Notes under the pieces: generated by a model | Seen by the model: the letters and a program-made list of their open reading frames with translations, nothing else | Databases searched by the model: none | Told to the model about the DNA's origin: nothing | Shown: in pieces, positions 1-9,433 of the stretch | Position numbering within the stretch: the first letter of the stretch is position 1 | Layout: each line of letters begins with the position of its first letter | Translations under genes and position numbers: made by a program | Assembly (NCBI RefSeq): GCF_001306915.1 | Contig: NZ_LJTC01000005.1 | Location: 124,001 to 188,000 of the forward strand | DNA: 64,000 nt | From: Pseudoalteromonas lipolytica | GTDB lineage: Bacteria; Pseudomonadota; Gammaproteobacteria; Enterobacterales; Alteromonadaceae | Reading direction: 5' to 3'

Positions 1-1
1 C

Positions 2-715
2 CAACCTTCAGCGATTTCTTTAAACACCCCAGTAGCACTAGATGATGATGCCGCAGGTCATGTTGGCCGCGTATTGCGCATGCAAGTCGGTGATAAGGTC
101 TCGATTTTTAATGGTGAAGGAGGTGAATACCTCAGTGAAATTATTGAAGTGAGCAAAAAAAACGTGGTCGTTAAGCCACAGGAATTTGTTGATCATGATG
201 TTGAGTCGCCTTTAAAGATTCACTTAGGCCAAGGTATTTCTCGTGGTGATAAAATGGATTTCACTATTCAAAAATCAGTCGAGCTTGGTATTACAGAAAT
301 CACCCCTATTTTTAGTCAACGTTGTGGCGTAAAACTAAGTGGCGATCGCCTTGCTAAAAAACATCAACAATGGCAAAAAATTGCAATTGCCGCGGCTGAA
401 CAATCTGGCCGCAACGTTGTGCCTGTTGTACACCCGCCTATCGATATAAAAGAGTGGCTAGAACAAGCAAGTGATGCGATTAAACTTACTTTGCACCCGC
501 GTGCTGAGCACAGTATTAAAACGATTCAAATCCCCAGTGAAGGGGTACGCTTTTTAGTCGGTCCTGAAGGTGGATTTACCGATGAAGAAATTAACATTGC
601 TAAACAGCAAGACTTTGTTGATATCCGCTTAGGGCCACGTGTTCTGCGAACAGAAACAGCCGCTCTGACGGTACTGAGCGCATTACAATTGCAATTTGGC
701 GATTTAGCGAATTGA
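2..715 (+). CDS. rsmE: 16S rRNA m3U1498 methyltransferase RsmE (5' end cut by window)
   Basis: The frame is open from base 2, so the gene enters from the left edge. The TTG at 74 is internal, because the 24 codons before it read as normal RsmE sequence (VALDDDAAGHVGRVLRM). About 237 residues are visible against 243 in E. coli, so only a few are missing. RsmE methylates N3 of U1498 in 16S rRNA using S-adenosylmethionine. The SPOUT-family signatures are present near the C-terminus: LVGPEGGF followed by LGPRVLRTETAAL, which form the knotted SAM site. gshB follows 68 bp downstream, the same order as in E. coli (yggJ-gshB). No odd features were seen. Confidence 0.96.
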   Translation, partial: QPSAISLNTPVALDDDAAGHVGRVLRMQVGDKVSIFNGEGGEYLSEIIEVSKKNVVVKPQEFVDHDVESPLKIHLGQGISRGDKMDFTIQKSVELGITEITPIFSQRCGVKLSGDRLAKKHQQWQKIAIAAAEQSGRNVVPVVHPPIDIKEWLEQASDAIKLTLHPRAEHSIKTIQIPSEGVRFLVGPEGGFTDEEINIAKQQDFVDIRLGPRVLRTETAALTVLSALQLQFGDLAN

Positions 716-783
716 AAACAGTAAAAATACCCATATATCAAAGTAACAAAACACAGTATGGCATACGATTCTAAGGCAAAAAT

Positions 784-1737
784 ATGGCAATTAAGCTAGG
801 CATAATCTCTGATCCAATTAGTGGCTTTAATATTAAAAAAGACACTGGCTTTGCAATGATGATGGAAGCACAAAAGCGCGGTTACGAAATTTACTACATG
901 GAAATGGATGACCTTTCTCTACGTCAAGGTCAAGGCTATGCAACAGCTGCCAAAGCCCGTGTATTTGATGATGTTAATCACTGGTATGAATTAGAAGAAA
1001 AAGCCACCATTGCTTTAGCTGATTTAGACGTTATTTTAATGCGTAAAGATCCGCCTTTTGATACTGAGTACATCTACGCTACCTATATTTTAGAGCGTGC
1101 TGAGCAAGCTGGTACGCTGGTTATCAATAAGCCGCAAAGCTTACGCGATGCCAATGAAAAGCTATTCACGGCTTGGTTTAGCGAACATACGCCAGATACT
1201 TTAGTAACACGTAGCCAAGCAGACATTCGTGCATTTTTAGCTGAGCATAAAGATATTATTTTAAAACCCCTTGATGGTATGGGTGGTGCTTCTATCTTTA
1301 GAGTTAAAGAAGATGATGCCAATATTGGTGTGATCTGCGAAACATTAACCGAGCATGGTAGTCGTTTTGCAATGGCACAAAATTATATCCCTGAAATCAA
1401 GCAAGGCGATAAACGCGTTCTTGTGGTTGATGGTGAAGTAATGCCGTACTGCCTAGCGCGTATCCCGCAAAATGGCGAAACGCGCGGTAACTTGGCAGCA
1501 GGTGGTAGAGGTGAAGCACGTCCAATTAGTGATTCAGACCGTAAAATTGCAGAGGCTGTTGCACCTACACTGAAAGAAAAAGGCCTTATTTTTGTTGGTC
1601 TAGATATCATTGGCGATCGTTTAACTGAAATCAATGTCACTGCGCCAACGTGTGTAAAAGAGATTGAAGCTGCTTATGACATTTCAATCACTGGTCACTT
1701 ATTTGATGCCATTGAAAGAAAACTGAGCCATACTTAA
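784..1737 (+). CDS. gshB: Glutathione synthetase
   Basis: ATP-grasp ligase that joins gamma-glutamylcysteine and glycine to make glutathione in the cytoplasm. Its 317 residues match the E. coli enzyme (316). The N-terminal domain starts KLGIISDPISGF. The ATP-grasp part carries ILKPLDGMGGASIFRV, the glycine-rich loop AGGRGEARPIS, and the metal/substrate segment EINVTAPTCVKEIE near the C-terminus. The ATG at 784 follows an AAGG ribosome site. It sits between rsmE and yqgE in the order conserved across gammaproteobacteria, and probably shares a transcript with yqgE (24-bp gap) and ruvX. Confidence 0.98.
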   Translation: MAIKLGIISDPISGFNIKKDTGFAMMMEAQKRGYEIYYMEMDDLSLRQGQGYATAAKARVFDDVNHWYELEEKATIALADLDVILMRKDPPFDTEYIYATYILERAEQAGTLVINKPQSLRDANEKLFTAWFSEHTPDTLVTRSQADIRAFLAEHKDIILKPLDGMGGASIFRVKEDDANIGVICETLTEHGSRFAMAQNYIPEIKQGDKRVLVVDGEVMPYCLARIPQNGETRGNLAAGGRGEARPISDSDRKIAEAVAPTLKEKGLIFVGLDIIGDRLTEINVTAPTCVKEIEAAYDISITGHLFDAIERKLSHT

Positions 1738-1761
1738 TTTAAACAACAAAAGGGGCGACCT

Positions 1762-2319
1762 ATGCAGTCATTAGAGAACCATTTCTTAATCGCAATGCCA
1801 AGCATGCAAGACCCTTTTTTTAAGCGTGCTGTTACGTATATTTGTGAGCACAACCAAGATGGTGCGATGGGCTTGGTAATTAACCAGCCTATCAATATCA
1901 CCGTGGGCGAGCTTCTCGATAAAATCGAAATTGATAACGATAAAAGTAAACAAGCAGCAGGCTTAGCTGTATATGCTGGCGGGCCTGTAAAAACCGATCG
2001 CGGTTTTGTTTTGCACTCACCAAAGCCTGGTTATGCAGCGAGTCAAAAGCTCAGCAGTGATATTATGATCACCACTTCAAAGGATGTGTTAGCAAGCCTA
2101 ACAACGAGTGAAGCACCAGAACAATTTATTATCACATTGGGTTATGCTGGTTGGGATCAAGGACAGTTAGAGCAAGAACTGCTGGAGAATTCATGGTTAA
2201 TTATCAAAGCAGACCCTGAGATCATCTTTAATACACCTGTTGAAAAACGTTGGGAAAAAGCGGTTTCGATGCTGGGTTTTGATGTCGGTCAATTAAGCTC
2301 TGAAGCAGGCCATGCTTAA
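1762..2319 (+). CDS. yqgE: YqgE/AlgH family protein (UPF0301)
   Basis: 185 residues, matching the usual length of about 187. The family signature is clear: [20 protein letters not shown] at the N-terminus, then [10 protein letters not shown] and YAGGPV, with a central [11 protein letters not shown]. The family fold is known, but its biochemical role is not settled. It was once tied to alginate regulation in Pseudomonas (AlgH). A strong AGGGGCGA ribosome site precedes the ATG. The gene lies between gshB and ruvX, an order conserved in gammaproteobacteria, and the three are likely co-transcribed. Confidence 0.95.
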   Translation: MQSLENHFLIAMPSMQDPFFKRAVTYICEHNQDGAMGLVINQPINITVGELLDKIEIDNDKSKQAAGLAVYAGGPVKTDRGFVLHSPKPGYAASQKLSSDIMITTSKDVLASLTTSEAPEQFIITLGYAGWDQGQLEQELLENSWLIIKADPEIIFNTPVEKRWEKAVSMLGFDVGQLSSEAGHA

Positions 2320-2339
2320 CATTTATAATTTTTAAGACT

Positions 2340-2789
2340 ATGACAAAACGAACGTTTAAGGCACTCGGTGAACGCACCGTAATGGGTTTTGACTTTGGCA
2401 CCAAAAGTATTGGTATTGCCATTGGTCAAGAACTCACAGGAACAGCATCAAGTTTACAAGCTGTAAAAGCGAAAGATGGTATTCCAGATTGGCAACTAAT
2501 TAAAAAACAAGTGGACGAGTGGCAACCCGATTTAATGGTGGTTGGTTTACCGCTTAATATGGATGGCACCAATCAAGAAGTTACTTTTAAAGCTAAGAAG
2601 TTCGCTAACCGCTTACACAACCACTTTGCTATACCGGTTGAAACGCAAGACGAACGACTAACCACCGCAGACGCAAAAGCGCGTTTATTCGAACAAGGTG
2701 GCTACCGAAACCTCGGCAAAGGTAATGTTGATAACATGTCTGCTGTGATTATTTTAGAAAGCTTTTTTGAGCAGTTTTATGGTGAGTAG
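2340..2789 (+). CDS. ruvX: Putative pre-16S rRNA nuclease / Holliday junction resolvase RuvX (YqgF)
   Basis: RNase H-fold nuclease of the YqgF family, implicated in maturation of the 16S rRNA 5' end and proposed as a Holliday junction resolvase. At 149 residues it is near the E. coli length (138). Conserved acidic motifs are visible: [14 protein letters not shown] (first Asp), [24 protein letters not shown] (Glu) and [13 protein letters not shown] (C-terminal Asp). It is 20 bp after yqgE with a weak ribosome site. It is the last gene of the rsmE-gshB-yqgE-ruvX run and converges on pilU across a hairpin. Confidence 0.95.
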   Translation: MTKRTFKALGERTVMGFDFGTKSIGIAIGQELTGTASSLQAVKAKDGIPDWQLIKKQVDEWQPDLMVVGLPLNMDGTNQEVTFKAKKFANRLHNHFAIPVETQDERLTTADAKARLFEQGGYRNLGKGNVDNMSAVIILESFFEQFYGE

Positions 2790-2812
2790 GCGCCTTCAAC
2801 GTATTTAAAGAG

Positions 2813-2835
2813 TGCCAGCACAGACAGTGCTGGCA
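2813..2835. terminator. Hairpin between convergent ruvX and pilU
   Basis: TGCCAGCAC and GTGCTGGCA form a perfect 9-bp stem with a 5-base loop (AGACA). It lies between the stop codons of ruvX and pilU. There is no strong T-run on either side, so it may act as a weak bidirectional terminator or an RNA-stabilising hairpin. Confidence 0.55.
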
Positions 2836-2856
2836 TGTAATTCCCTTTTGTTTTAA

Positions 2857-3990
2857 CTAAGATTTACCTTTTTCGTCCAGGCCATCAATAGTCACACCCT
2901 GTAAGAAACCAGCCCCTTTTTGTTCATTGTTTTGTAGCTTAATCATTAGGCGTAAGTCATTTGGCGAGTCAGCATGGTGCAGCGCATCAGCATAGTTAAT
3001 GCGGCGCTGTTTATAAAGCTCAAATAATGCTTGGTCAAAGGTCTGCATGCCCATTTCTTTCGATTTAGCCATAGTCTCTTTAATAGAACCGATATCGCCT
3101 TTTTTAATAAGCTCTGCCACCATAGGTGAGTTAAGCAAAATTTCGATAGCAGCGACACGCCCTTCCCCATCGGCAGTTGGCACCAACTGCTGAGCAACAA
3201 TGGCGCGAAGGTTTAGTGCAAGGTCGTACTTTAACTTATCGTGCTTTTCTTTAGGCACCAAATGCATGATACGGTCAATGGCTTGGTTGGCATTGTTCGC
3301 ATGCAGTGTTGCGACACATAAGTGACCTGTTTCTGCAAAGCTGAGTGCATATTCCATAGTTTCTTGTGAGCGGATCTCACCAATTAAGATCACATCGGGT
3401 GCTTGACGCAACGAGCTTTTCAGCGCTGATTCAAAGCTTTCTGTATCAAGACCAACTTCACGTTGAGTGATAATGCTTTTACGGTGCTCATGCACAAATT
3501 CGATAGGATCTTCAATAGTAAGAATATGACCACGTTGATTGCGGTTACGATAACCTAGAAGCGCAGCAAGCGAGGTTGACTTACCCGTACCAGTACCACC
3601 TACAAATAGCACTAAGCCACGTTTTGCCATAATCACGTCGGTTAACGTTGATGGCAAACCAAGTTCATTCACATCAGGAATTTGTGTCACGATACGGCGA
3701 ATAACCATTCCAGCCCTGTCTCGTTGCCAAAAAGCAGAAACACGGAAACGACCTTCATCAGTAGCAATCGCAAAGTTACACTCTTTACTGTCATGAAATT
3801 CTTTGCGCTGTTTGTCGTTCATTGCTGACTCGACCAAAGCGAGTGAATCCTCATCTGAGAGTTTTTCATCGCTTAAAGGTATTAATTCACCGTTTACTTT
3901 TGCACTGACTGGCAGTTGGCTAGAAACAAACAAGTCAGAGCCTTTTTTGTCGATCATGACTTGCAAAAAATGATTTAAAGGTAAAGACAT
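2857..3990 (-). CDS. pilU: Type IV pilus retraction-associated ATPase PilU
   Basis: PilT-like hexameric AAA ATPase that assists pilus retraction at the inner-membrane base of type IV pili. 377 residues, typical of PilU. Walker A is GGTGTGKSTSLAALL. The Asp box is ILTIEDPIEFVHEH, Walker B is PDVILIGEIRSQETM, and the His box is TGHLCVATLHANNANQ. It lacks the AIRNLIREDK segment present in the neighbouring PilT, as expected for PilU. The ATG has a GGAGC ribosome site and lies 14 bp after pilT, so the two form an operon. PilU normally works together with PilT. Confidence 0.96.
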   Translation of the reverse strand: MSLPLNHFLQVMIDKKGSDLFVSSQLPVSAKVNGELIPLSDEKLSDEDSLALVESAMNDKQRKEFHDSKECNFAIATDEGRFRVSAFWQRDRAGMVIRRIVTQIPDVNELGLPSTLTDVIMAKRGLVLFVGGTGTGKSTSLAALLGYRNRNQRGHILTIEDPIEFVHEHRKSIITQREVGLDTESFESALKSSLRQAPDVILIGEIRSQETMEYALSFAETGHLCVATLHANNANQAIDRIMHLVPKEKHDKLKYDLALNLRAIVAQQLVPTADGEGRVAAIEILLNSPMVAELIKKGDIGSIKETMAKSKEMGMQTFDQALFELYKQRRINYADALHHADSPNDLRLMIKLQNNEQKGAGFLQGVTIDGLDEKGKS

Positions 3991-4004
3991 TTAATATAGC
4001 TCCG

Positions 4005-5045
4005 TTAGCCACCAAACTGGGTTTTATCTTGCGCTTTAGCTCGCGCATCAACATTAGTAATAATGCCGTAGTTAACCAAATTACCTAAACATTGGTCCAT
4101 GGTCTGCATGCCATGCGATGCACCAGTTTGAATTGATGAGTACATTTGCGCAATTTTATCTTCACGGATCAGATTTCGTATTGCAGGAATACCGATCATG
4201 ATTTCATGGGCTGCTACTCGGCCGCCGCCTACCTTTTTAAGTAAAGTTTGCGAGATTACGGCACGCAATGATTCTGACAACATTGAACGCACCATGTCTT
4301 TTTCTTCACCTGGGAACACGTCAATAATACGGTCAATGGTTTTTGGTGCAGAGGTAGTATGCAAGGTTCCAAACACTAAGTGCCCCGTTTCTGCCGCAGT
4401 CATCGCTAAGCGGATTGTTTCAAGGTCACGAAGCTCACCCACTAAAATAACATCAGGGTCTTCACGCAGTGCACTTCTAAGTGCATTAGAGAAGCTATGC
4501 GTATCACGGTGAACTTCACGTTGGTTAATAAGGCTTAGCTTATTTTCATGTACGAATTCGATTGGATCTTCGATAGTTAAAATATGGTGATGTTTAGTTT
4601 GATTAATATAATCGACCATAGCCGCTAACGTAGTTGATTTACCCGAACCCGTTGGCCCAGTGACTAGTACCAAACCACGTGGATTGTCGGCAATAGTTTT
4701 AAAAATATCCGGGGCACCTAAATCATCCAACGTTAAAACATCACTTGGGATAGTACGAAACACCGCCGCAGGACCACGGTTTGAATTAAATGCGTTAACA
4801 CGAAAACGCGCAAGGTTTGGCACTTCGAAAGAAAAATCCACTTCGAGATTTTGTTCATAGTCCTTACGCTGATTATCGTTCATAATATCGTATACCAGAC
4901 TATTTACATCTTTTTGTTCTAATGCTGGAATATTAATACGACGCACATCACCATCAACACGTATCATAGGTGATACGCCTGATGACAAGTGTAAATCCGA
5001 GGCTTTGTGTTGCACACTAAAGGCCAATAATTCGGTAATATCCAT
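4005..5045 (-). CDS. pilT: Type IV pilus retraction ATPase PilT
   Basis: Motor ATPase that depolymerises the pilus and drives twitching motility and DNA uptake. 346 residues, the usual PilT length. It has Walker A GPTGSGKSTTLAAMV, Asp box ILTIEDPIEFVH, Walker B PDVILVGELRDLETI, His box TGHLVFGTLHTTSAPK, and the C-terminal AIRNLIREDK motif needed for retraction in other PilT proteins. The ATG has a good ribosome site (GGAGT) that lies inside the opposite-strand yggS leader, since the two genes diverge with almost no spacer. The pilT-pilU / yggS-proC arrangement is shared with Pseudomonas and Vibrio. Confidence 0.98.
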   Translation of the reverse strand: MDITELLAFSVQHKASDLHLSSGVSPMIRVDGDVRRINIPALEQKDVNSLVYDIMNDNQRKDYEQNLEVDFSFEVPNLARFRVNAFNSNRGPAAVFRTIPSDVLTLDDLGAPDIFKTIADNPRGLVLVTGPTGSGKSTTLAAMVDYINQTKHHHILTIEDPIEFVHENKLSLINQREVHRDTHSFSNALRSALREDPDVILVGELRDLETIRLAMTAAETGHLVFGTLHTTSAPKTIDRIIDVFPGEEKDMVRSMLSESLRAVISQTLLKKVGGGRVAAHEIMIGIPAIRNLIREDKIAQMYSSIQTGASHGMQTMDQCLGNLVNYGIITNVDARAKAQDKTQFGG

Positions 5046-5074
5046 TTATGACTCCACAACCAACTGATAATTAT

Positions 5075-5761
5075 ATGGTTACAATAGCAGAACGACTTAC
5101 ATCCGCCTACGCAAGAATTGCTCAAGCTGCAAAAAATAATCACCGCGATGAGCAATCAATCAACCTATTGGCTGTTTCAAAAACAAAACCTGCCGACGAT
5201 ATTATTGCTGCCTATAAGCATGGTCAACGCCAGTTTGGCGAATCATACGTTCAAGAAGCGGTAACAAAAGTCACAGCATTGGCTGATTATAAAGACATTA
5301 TTTGGCACTTTATCGGCCCTATTCAATCGAATAAAAGTGCCCAAGTAGCCACGCATTTTGATTGGGTACAAAGTGTTGACCGCACTAAAATTGCAAAACG
5401 TCTTAATGAGCAACGACCAGCCAACAAAGCCCCACTCAATATATTAATTCAAGTTAATATTAGTTTAGAAGAGGCTAAGTCAGGCTGCCACCCAGACGAG
5501 CTAATGGCACTGGCCGAATTTATCAGTCAATGTCCTAATTTATGCCTACGCGGTGTGATGGCGATTCCTGCCAAAACCGACGATGCCCAGCTACAATTAC
5601 AATATTTTGAGCAATTAAGCGCTTGCTTTGATAAACTAAAGGCCCAATATCCCCAAGTAGACACCTTGTCGATGGGTATGAGTAACGATGTTGAAGCGGC
5701 GATTGCAGCGGGTTCAACCATGGTACGCATTGGCACGGATATATTTGGCCAACGAAATTAA
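5075..5761 (+). CDS. yggS: PLP homeostasis protein YggS
   Basis: Small fold-III PLP-binding protein that keeps pyridoxal phosphate and amino/keto-acid pools balanced; no catalytic activity is established. The PLP lysine is in LLAVSKTKPA. Two starts are possible: ATG 5048 (237 residues) or ATG 5075 (228 residues). I chose 5075 because it puts the lysine at position 36, as in E. coli YggS, and because VTIAERL aligns with the usual N-terminus. Neither has a clear ribosome site. Other family motifs are FGESYVQEA, WHFIGPIQSNK and LSMGMSNDVEAAIAAGSTMVRIGTDIFG. proC follows 17 bp later. Confidence 0.94.
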   Translation: MVTIAERLTSAYARIAQAAKNNHRDEQSINLLAVSKTKPADDIIAAYKHGQRQFGESYVQEAVTKVTALADYKDIIWHFIGPIQSNKSAQVATHFDWVQSVDRTKIAKRLNEQRPANKAPLNILIQVNISLEEAKSGCHPDELMALAEFISQCPNLCLRGVMAIPAKTDDAQLQLQYFEQLSACFDKLKAQYPQVDTLSMGMSNDVEAAIAAGSTMVRIGTDIFGQRN

Positions 5762-5778
5762 AAGGTGATAACAGACAT

Positions 5779-6600
5779 ATGTCAGACAAAAAAATCGCAT
5801 TTATAGGCACGGGTAACATGAGCTACGCCATCATTGGCGGCATGGTAAAGAACGGTTTTGCAGCAAAAAACATCATTGCAACCAATCGCAACCAAGAAAA
5901 ATTAGCTAAGGTTGCTGCTGATTTCGGGGTGCAAACTACCGCGGATAACAACGCGGCACTTCGCGATGCTGATGTGATTGTCTTATCTGTTAAACCACAA
6001 ATGATGGGCGATCTTTGCCAATCATTCCAAGATTCAGGCGTTGATTTTAGCGACAAGCTATTTATTTCAGTAGCAGCAGGTCTTACCGTAAACCGTTTAC
6101 GTGAAATGCTGGGTCAAGATGTGAAAATGGTGCGTTGTATGCCAAATACACCATCATTACTAGGCCGTGGTGTTTCTGGCCTTTATGGCGCGGATGAAAC
6201 CGCTGAAGAGCACGAGTTTGTACAACAAGTTTTTGAGTGTACAGGCATTGTTGTGTGGGTTGAGCAAGAGTCACAAATCAACAACATCATTGCTGTTACA
6301 GGCTCATCTCCTGCTTACTTCTTCTTATTTATGGAAGCTATTGAAGAAAAAGCGAAAGCACTTGGTTTTAGCGATGAAGATGCACGCCGTTTAGTACAAC
6401 AAACAGCACTGGGTGCTGCCGAAATGGCTCTTTCGCAACCAGACATCAGTATTTCTCAGCTACGTGCAAACGTAACCTCTAAAGGTGGTACGACTCACGA
6501 AGCTGTTGAGCATCTTAAATCACAAGGTTTAGTCGGTACTGTTGCAGATGCAATGGATGCCTGTATCGCTCGCGCTGAAGCGATGGAAAAAGAACTTTAA
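5779..6600 (+). CDS. proC: Pyrroline-5-carboxylate reductase
   Basis: Last step of proline synthesis: NAD(P)H-dependent reduction of pyrroline-5-carboxylate to proline, in the cytoplasm. 273 residues, as expected. The N-terminal Rossmann motif is AFIGTGNMSYAIIGG. VRCMPNTPSLLGRGVSGLYG is the central signature. The C-terminal ProC pattern is QLRANVTSKGGTTHEAVEHL. The order yggS-proC-yggT is conserved in Pseudomonas, Vibrio and Pseudoalteromonas, and the spacing (17 and 23 bp) fits one operon. Confidence 0.98.
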   Translation: MSDKKIAFIGTGNMSYAIIGGMVKNGFAAKNIIATNRNQEKLAKVAADFGVQTTADNNAALRDADVIVLSVKPQMMGDLCQSFQDSGVDFSDKLFISVAAGLTVNRLREMLGQDVKMVRCMPNTPSLLGRGVSGLYGADETAEEHEFVQQVFECTGIVVWVEQESQINNIIAVTGSSPAYFFLFMEAIEEKAKALGFSDEDARRLVQQTALGAAEMALSQPDISISQLRANVTSKGGTTHEAVEHLKSQGLVGTVADAMDACIARAEAMEKEL

Positions 6601-6623
6601 GCTTACTTTTTGAAGGTAAAACT

Positions 6624-7157
6624 ATGCAAGCCATGCACTTTTTAGTTGGGATTATTTTTGATCTCTTTTTAATGGTGGTCCTTTTACGCTTTTGGTTACA
6701 AGCGGCAAAAGCTGACTTTTACAATCCTATGAGCCAGTTTGTGGTGAAAGCCACTTCGTTCGCAGTGAACCCACTTCGTAAAATCATACCAGGAGTGGGT
6801 GGCTTTGATATTGCTTCGTTAGTGCTTGCTTATTTAGTCGCTGTAGCCAAACTCAGTGTTATTTTTCTGATGTTTTATAACGCTTGGGCGCCAGGTCCGG
6901 TATTTATTCAAGCGTTAATTACAGTAATTAAAGAAGGTTTAAACTTGCTATTTTGGGTATTAATTATTCGTGCTTTACTTAGCTGGGTAAGCCAAGGCTA
7001 CAACCCAATTGAGGCTGTATTCCACCAGCTAACTGAGCCGATGTTACGTCCTATTCGTAAGATTATCCCACCACTAGGTGGTCTAGACCTATCAATCTTA
7101 GTGTTGATTATTGGTCTACAGTTTTTACAGTTTTTAGTAATGGATTTAATTGGCTAA
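6624..7157 (+). CDS. yggT: YggT family integral membrane protein
   Basis: 177 residues containing two copies of the YggT unit. Each copy has two transmembrane segments and ends in a P(L/M)RxIRKIIPxxGGxD-like motif: PLRKIIPGVGGFDIASLVL around residue 55, and PIRKIIPPLGGLDLSILVL around residue 145. It is an inner-membrane protein linked in E. coli to osmotic and K+ stress tolerance, with no established mechanism. It follows proC by 23 bp and is followed by a terminator-like hairpin, so it likely ends the yggS-proC-yggT operon. Confidence 0.95.
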   Translation: MQAMHFLVGIIFDLFLMVVLLRFWLQAAKADFYNPMSQFVVKATSFAVNPLRKIIPGVGGFDIASLVLAYLVAVAKLSVIFLMFYNAWAPGPVFIQALITVIKEGLNLLFWVLIIRALLSWVSQGYNPIEAVFHQLTEPMLRPIRKIIPPLGGLDLSILVLIIGLQFLQFLVMDLIG

Positions 7158-7179
7158 GCGTTTAACGTGAAGCAGTAAG

Positions 7180-7199
7180 GGGCCGAAAGGCCTCTTTTG
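7180..7199 (+). terminator. Rho-independent terminator after yggT
   Basis: GGGGCC-GAAA-GGCCTC forms a 6-bp stem (one G-U pair) closed by a stable GAAA tetraloop and followed by TTTT. It lies 22 bp after the yggT stop. Confidence 0.75.
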
Positions 7200-7215
7200 T
7201 TAAGTGAGATATACC

Positions 7216-7656
7216 ATGAAGCAATTTATTTATTTTTCTTTGATTGTATTGAGTTTATTTACAACTTTTGCCAAAGCTGATGAACAAGCAGGCGCCCAGT
7301 ACAAGGTTCTTGGCCCTTGGGAAGTTCATTACATTGCATTTCCATCGACTTTTATTCAGCCAAACATCGCTAAAAACTATGATTTAGAGCGTAGCCCTAG
7401 CAAAGGGATTATTAATATTTCGGTATTAAAAAACAGCGATAAAACAGCGCAGACAGCAACTTTAACTGGCACTGCACGTAACCTACTTGGTAATAAAAAG
7501 CAGCTTACATTTAAAGAAGTTGTGGAAGGCGATGCGATTTATTACCTCGCGCAAATCGATTACAGCAACGAAGAAATTTACCGTTTTGATATCGAAATTA
7601 ATCAAAACGGCAAACTACAAACGCTGAAATTTCAGCAAAAATTTTACGTAGATTAA
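7216..7656 (+). CDS. DUF4426 periplasmic protein
   Basis: About 146 residues. I chose the ATG at 7216 over the GTG at 7204 because GTGAG then serves as ribosome site and the protein starts with a clean Sec signal ([21 protein letters not shown], cut near residue 20). The mature part, with [16 protein letters not shown] and the central NISVL, resembles the DUF4426 family found next to rdgB in Vibrio and Alteromonadales. Function is unknown. In E. coli this position between yggT and rdgB is held by yggU, which is absent here. It is 7 bp from rdgB, suggesting co-transcription. Confidence 0.85.
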   Translation: MKQFIYFSLIVLSLFTTFAKADEQAGAQYKVLGPWEVHYIAFPSTFIQPNIAKNYDLERSPSKGIINISVLKNSDKTAQTATLTGTARNLLGNKKQLTFKEVVEGDAIYYLAQIDYSNEEIYRFDIEINQNGKLQTLKFQQKFYVD

Positions 7657-7663
7657 TAGACCT

Positions 7664-8263
7664 ATGAACAACACCTTGGTTTTAGCCACGGGTAACCCTG
7701 GCAAAGTAAAAGAGCTGGCAAGCATGCTCAGCCCACTTAATATTAACGTGGTTCCACAAAGCGATTTTCAAGTGCCAGACGTGCCAGAAACAGGCACCAC
7801 ATTTGTTGAAAACGCCATTATTAAAGCGCGCCATGCAGCAAAGATCACAGGCATGCCTGCGATTGCTGATGACTCAGGCCTTGAAGTAGACGGCCTAAAT
7901 GGTGCGCCAGGTGTGTACTCTGCACGCTTTGCCGGAGCAGCTGCTAGCGATCAAGATAATATCGACAAGTTACTAAAAGAGCTTGCTGATAACCCTGTTC
8001 GCAGTGCGCGTTTTTGGTGTGTGTTAGTATTAATGCGTCACGCCGACGACCCAACACCGCTTATTTGTAGTGCCTGTTGGGAAGGCGAAATCACCCATAG
8101 CCAAGATGGTCAGGGTGGGTTTGGTTATGATCCTGTTTTTTACGTACCATCTGAGCAATGCACTAGCGCTCAGTTAACTAAAGAGCAAAAAAATGCCCTT
8201 AGCCATCGCGGCCAGGCTTTAAAACAACTACTTGCGCAATTGCAGCAAAAAGGCGGCCTGTGA
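7664..8263 (+). CDS. rdgB: XTP/dITP diphosphatase RdgB
   Basis: HAM1-family house-cleaning enzyme that hydrolyses dITP, XTP and ITP to monophosphates, keeping deaminated purines out of DNA. 199 residues against 197 in E. coli. Signatures are [16 protein letters not shown] at the N-terminus, [25 protein letters not shown] in the middle, and [12 protein letters not shown] plus [12 protein letters not shown] at the C-terminus. It overlaps hemW by 4 bp (GTGA), so the two are translationally coupled, as commonly seen for the rdgB-hemW pair. Confidence 0.98.
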   Translation: MNNTLVLATGNPGKVKELASMLSPLNINVVPQSDFQVPDVPETGTTFVENAIIKARHAAKITGMPAIADDSGLEVDGLNGAPGVYSARFAGAAASDQDNIDKLLKELADNPVRSARFWCVLVLMRHADDPTPLICSACWEGEITHSQDGQGGFGYDPVFYVPSEQCTSAQLTKEQKNALSHRGQALKQLLAQLQQKGGL

Positions 8264-9393
8264 GTTTACCGCCTTTAAGTTTATATGTGCACGTGCCTTG
8301 GTGCGTGCAAAAGTGCCCATACTGTGACTTTAATAGCCATGGTCAAAGAGGCACAATCCCCGAAAAAGAATACGTTCAGCATCTTATTGATGATCTCAAG
8401 GCCGATTTGCACTTAGTGCAAGGGCGTAAAATCCACAGCATTTTTATTGGCGGCGGCACGCCAAGCTTATTAACCGGTGACGCATATACTCGCCTACTTG
8501 GTGAAGTCGACAGATTAATTGGCCTAACTGATGACTGTGAAATTACCCTAGAGGCAAACCCAGGTACCGTCGAAACAGGTCGCTTTAAAGAATATGTTGC
8601 CGCTGGCATCAATCGTATTTCGATTGGTGTGCAAAGTATGCAAAACGACAAGCTAAAAGCCCTTGGTCGTATTCATGGTGCTGATGAAGCAAGTTATGCG
8701 GCTAAACAAGCACACCAAGCGGGGCTAAACAGTTTTAATCTTGATTTAATGCATGGCTTGCCAGGGCAATCTGTTGCAGACGCCTTAAGCGACCTTGAAA
8801 AAATTATTGCCCTTAATCCTCCTCATATCTCTTGGTATCAACTAACCATTGAGCCAAATACGCAGTTTGCTTCTAAGCCACCGACCTTACCTCATGACGA
8901 CACCCTTTGGGATATTCAAGAACAAGGTCAAGCGTTACTCGCAGCAGCAGGTTATGAGCAATACGAGATCTCAGGCTACGCCAAGCCCGGCTACCAATGC
9001 CGTCATAACTTGAATTATTGGCGATTTGGCGATTATCTCGGTATCGGCTGTGGTGCTCATGGTAAAATTACTGATGAAAATAAAGTCATCACCCGCACCG
9101 TGAAAGTTAAGCACCCGCGGGGCTATATGGACCTTGCCAAACCGTATTTATATCAGCAATGGCAAGTAGCAGAAGACGACTTAGCTTTTGAATTCTTTAT
9201 GAATCGTTTTCGTTTAGTCGAACCCTGCCCCAAAGCTGATTTACCTTTGCTTACAAGTTTGTCACTGCAAAGTCAGGAACAAGCCTTGACTGAGGCAATT
9301 GCAAAAGGCTTACTAATTGATGATAAAGATAACTGGCAGGTAAGCCAAAAAGGCCATCGCTTTTTAAATGACCTGCTAGAATTATTCGTTTAA
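8260..9393 (+). CDS. hemW: Radical SAM haem chaperone HemW
   Basis: HemN-like radical SAM protein that binds haem and is thought to deliver it to respiratory proteins; it is not a coproporphyrinogen oxidase. 377 residues. The cluster motif is [13 protein letters not shown] (CxxxCxxC plus the HemW-type PYCDF context). [11 protein letters not shown] follows, and [19 protein letters not shown] is typical of the family. The HemW C-terminal domain is present ([12 protein letters not shown]). The GTG start overlaps the rdgB stop by 4 bp. Older annotation would call this YggW or 'oxygen-independent coproporphyrinogen III oxidase-like'. Confidence 0.96.
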   Translation: MSLPPLSLYVHVPWCVQKCPYCDFNSHGQRGTIPEKEYVQHLIDDLKADLHLVQGRKIHSIFIGGGTPSLLTGDAYTRLLGEVDRLIGLTDDCEITLEANPGTVETGRFKEYVAAGINRISIGVQSMQNDKLKALGRIHGADEASYAAKQAHQAGLNSFNLDLMHGLPGQSVADALSDLEKIIALNPPHISWYQLTIEPNTQFASKPPTLPHDDTLWDIQEQGQALLAAAGYEQYEISGYAKPGYQCRHNLNYWRFGDYLGIGCGAHGKITDENKVITRTVKVKHPRGYMDLAKPYLYQQWQVAEDDLAFEFFMNRFRLVEPCPKADLPLLTSLSLQSQEQALTEAIAKGLLIDDKDNWQVSQKGHRFLNDLLELFV

Positions 9394-9433
9394 GAATTAT
9401 AATTAAATTTCTAACAACTACAAAGGAACGATA

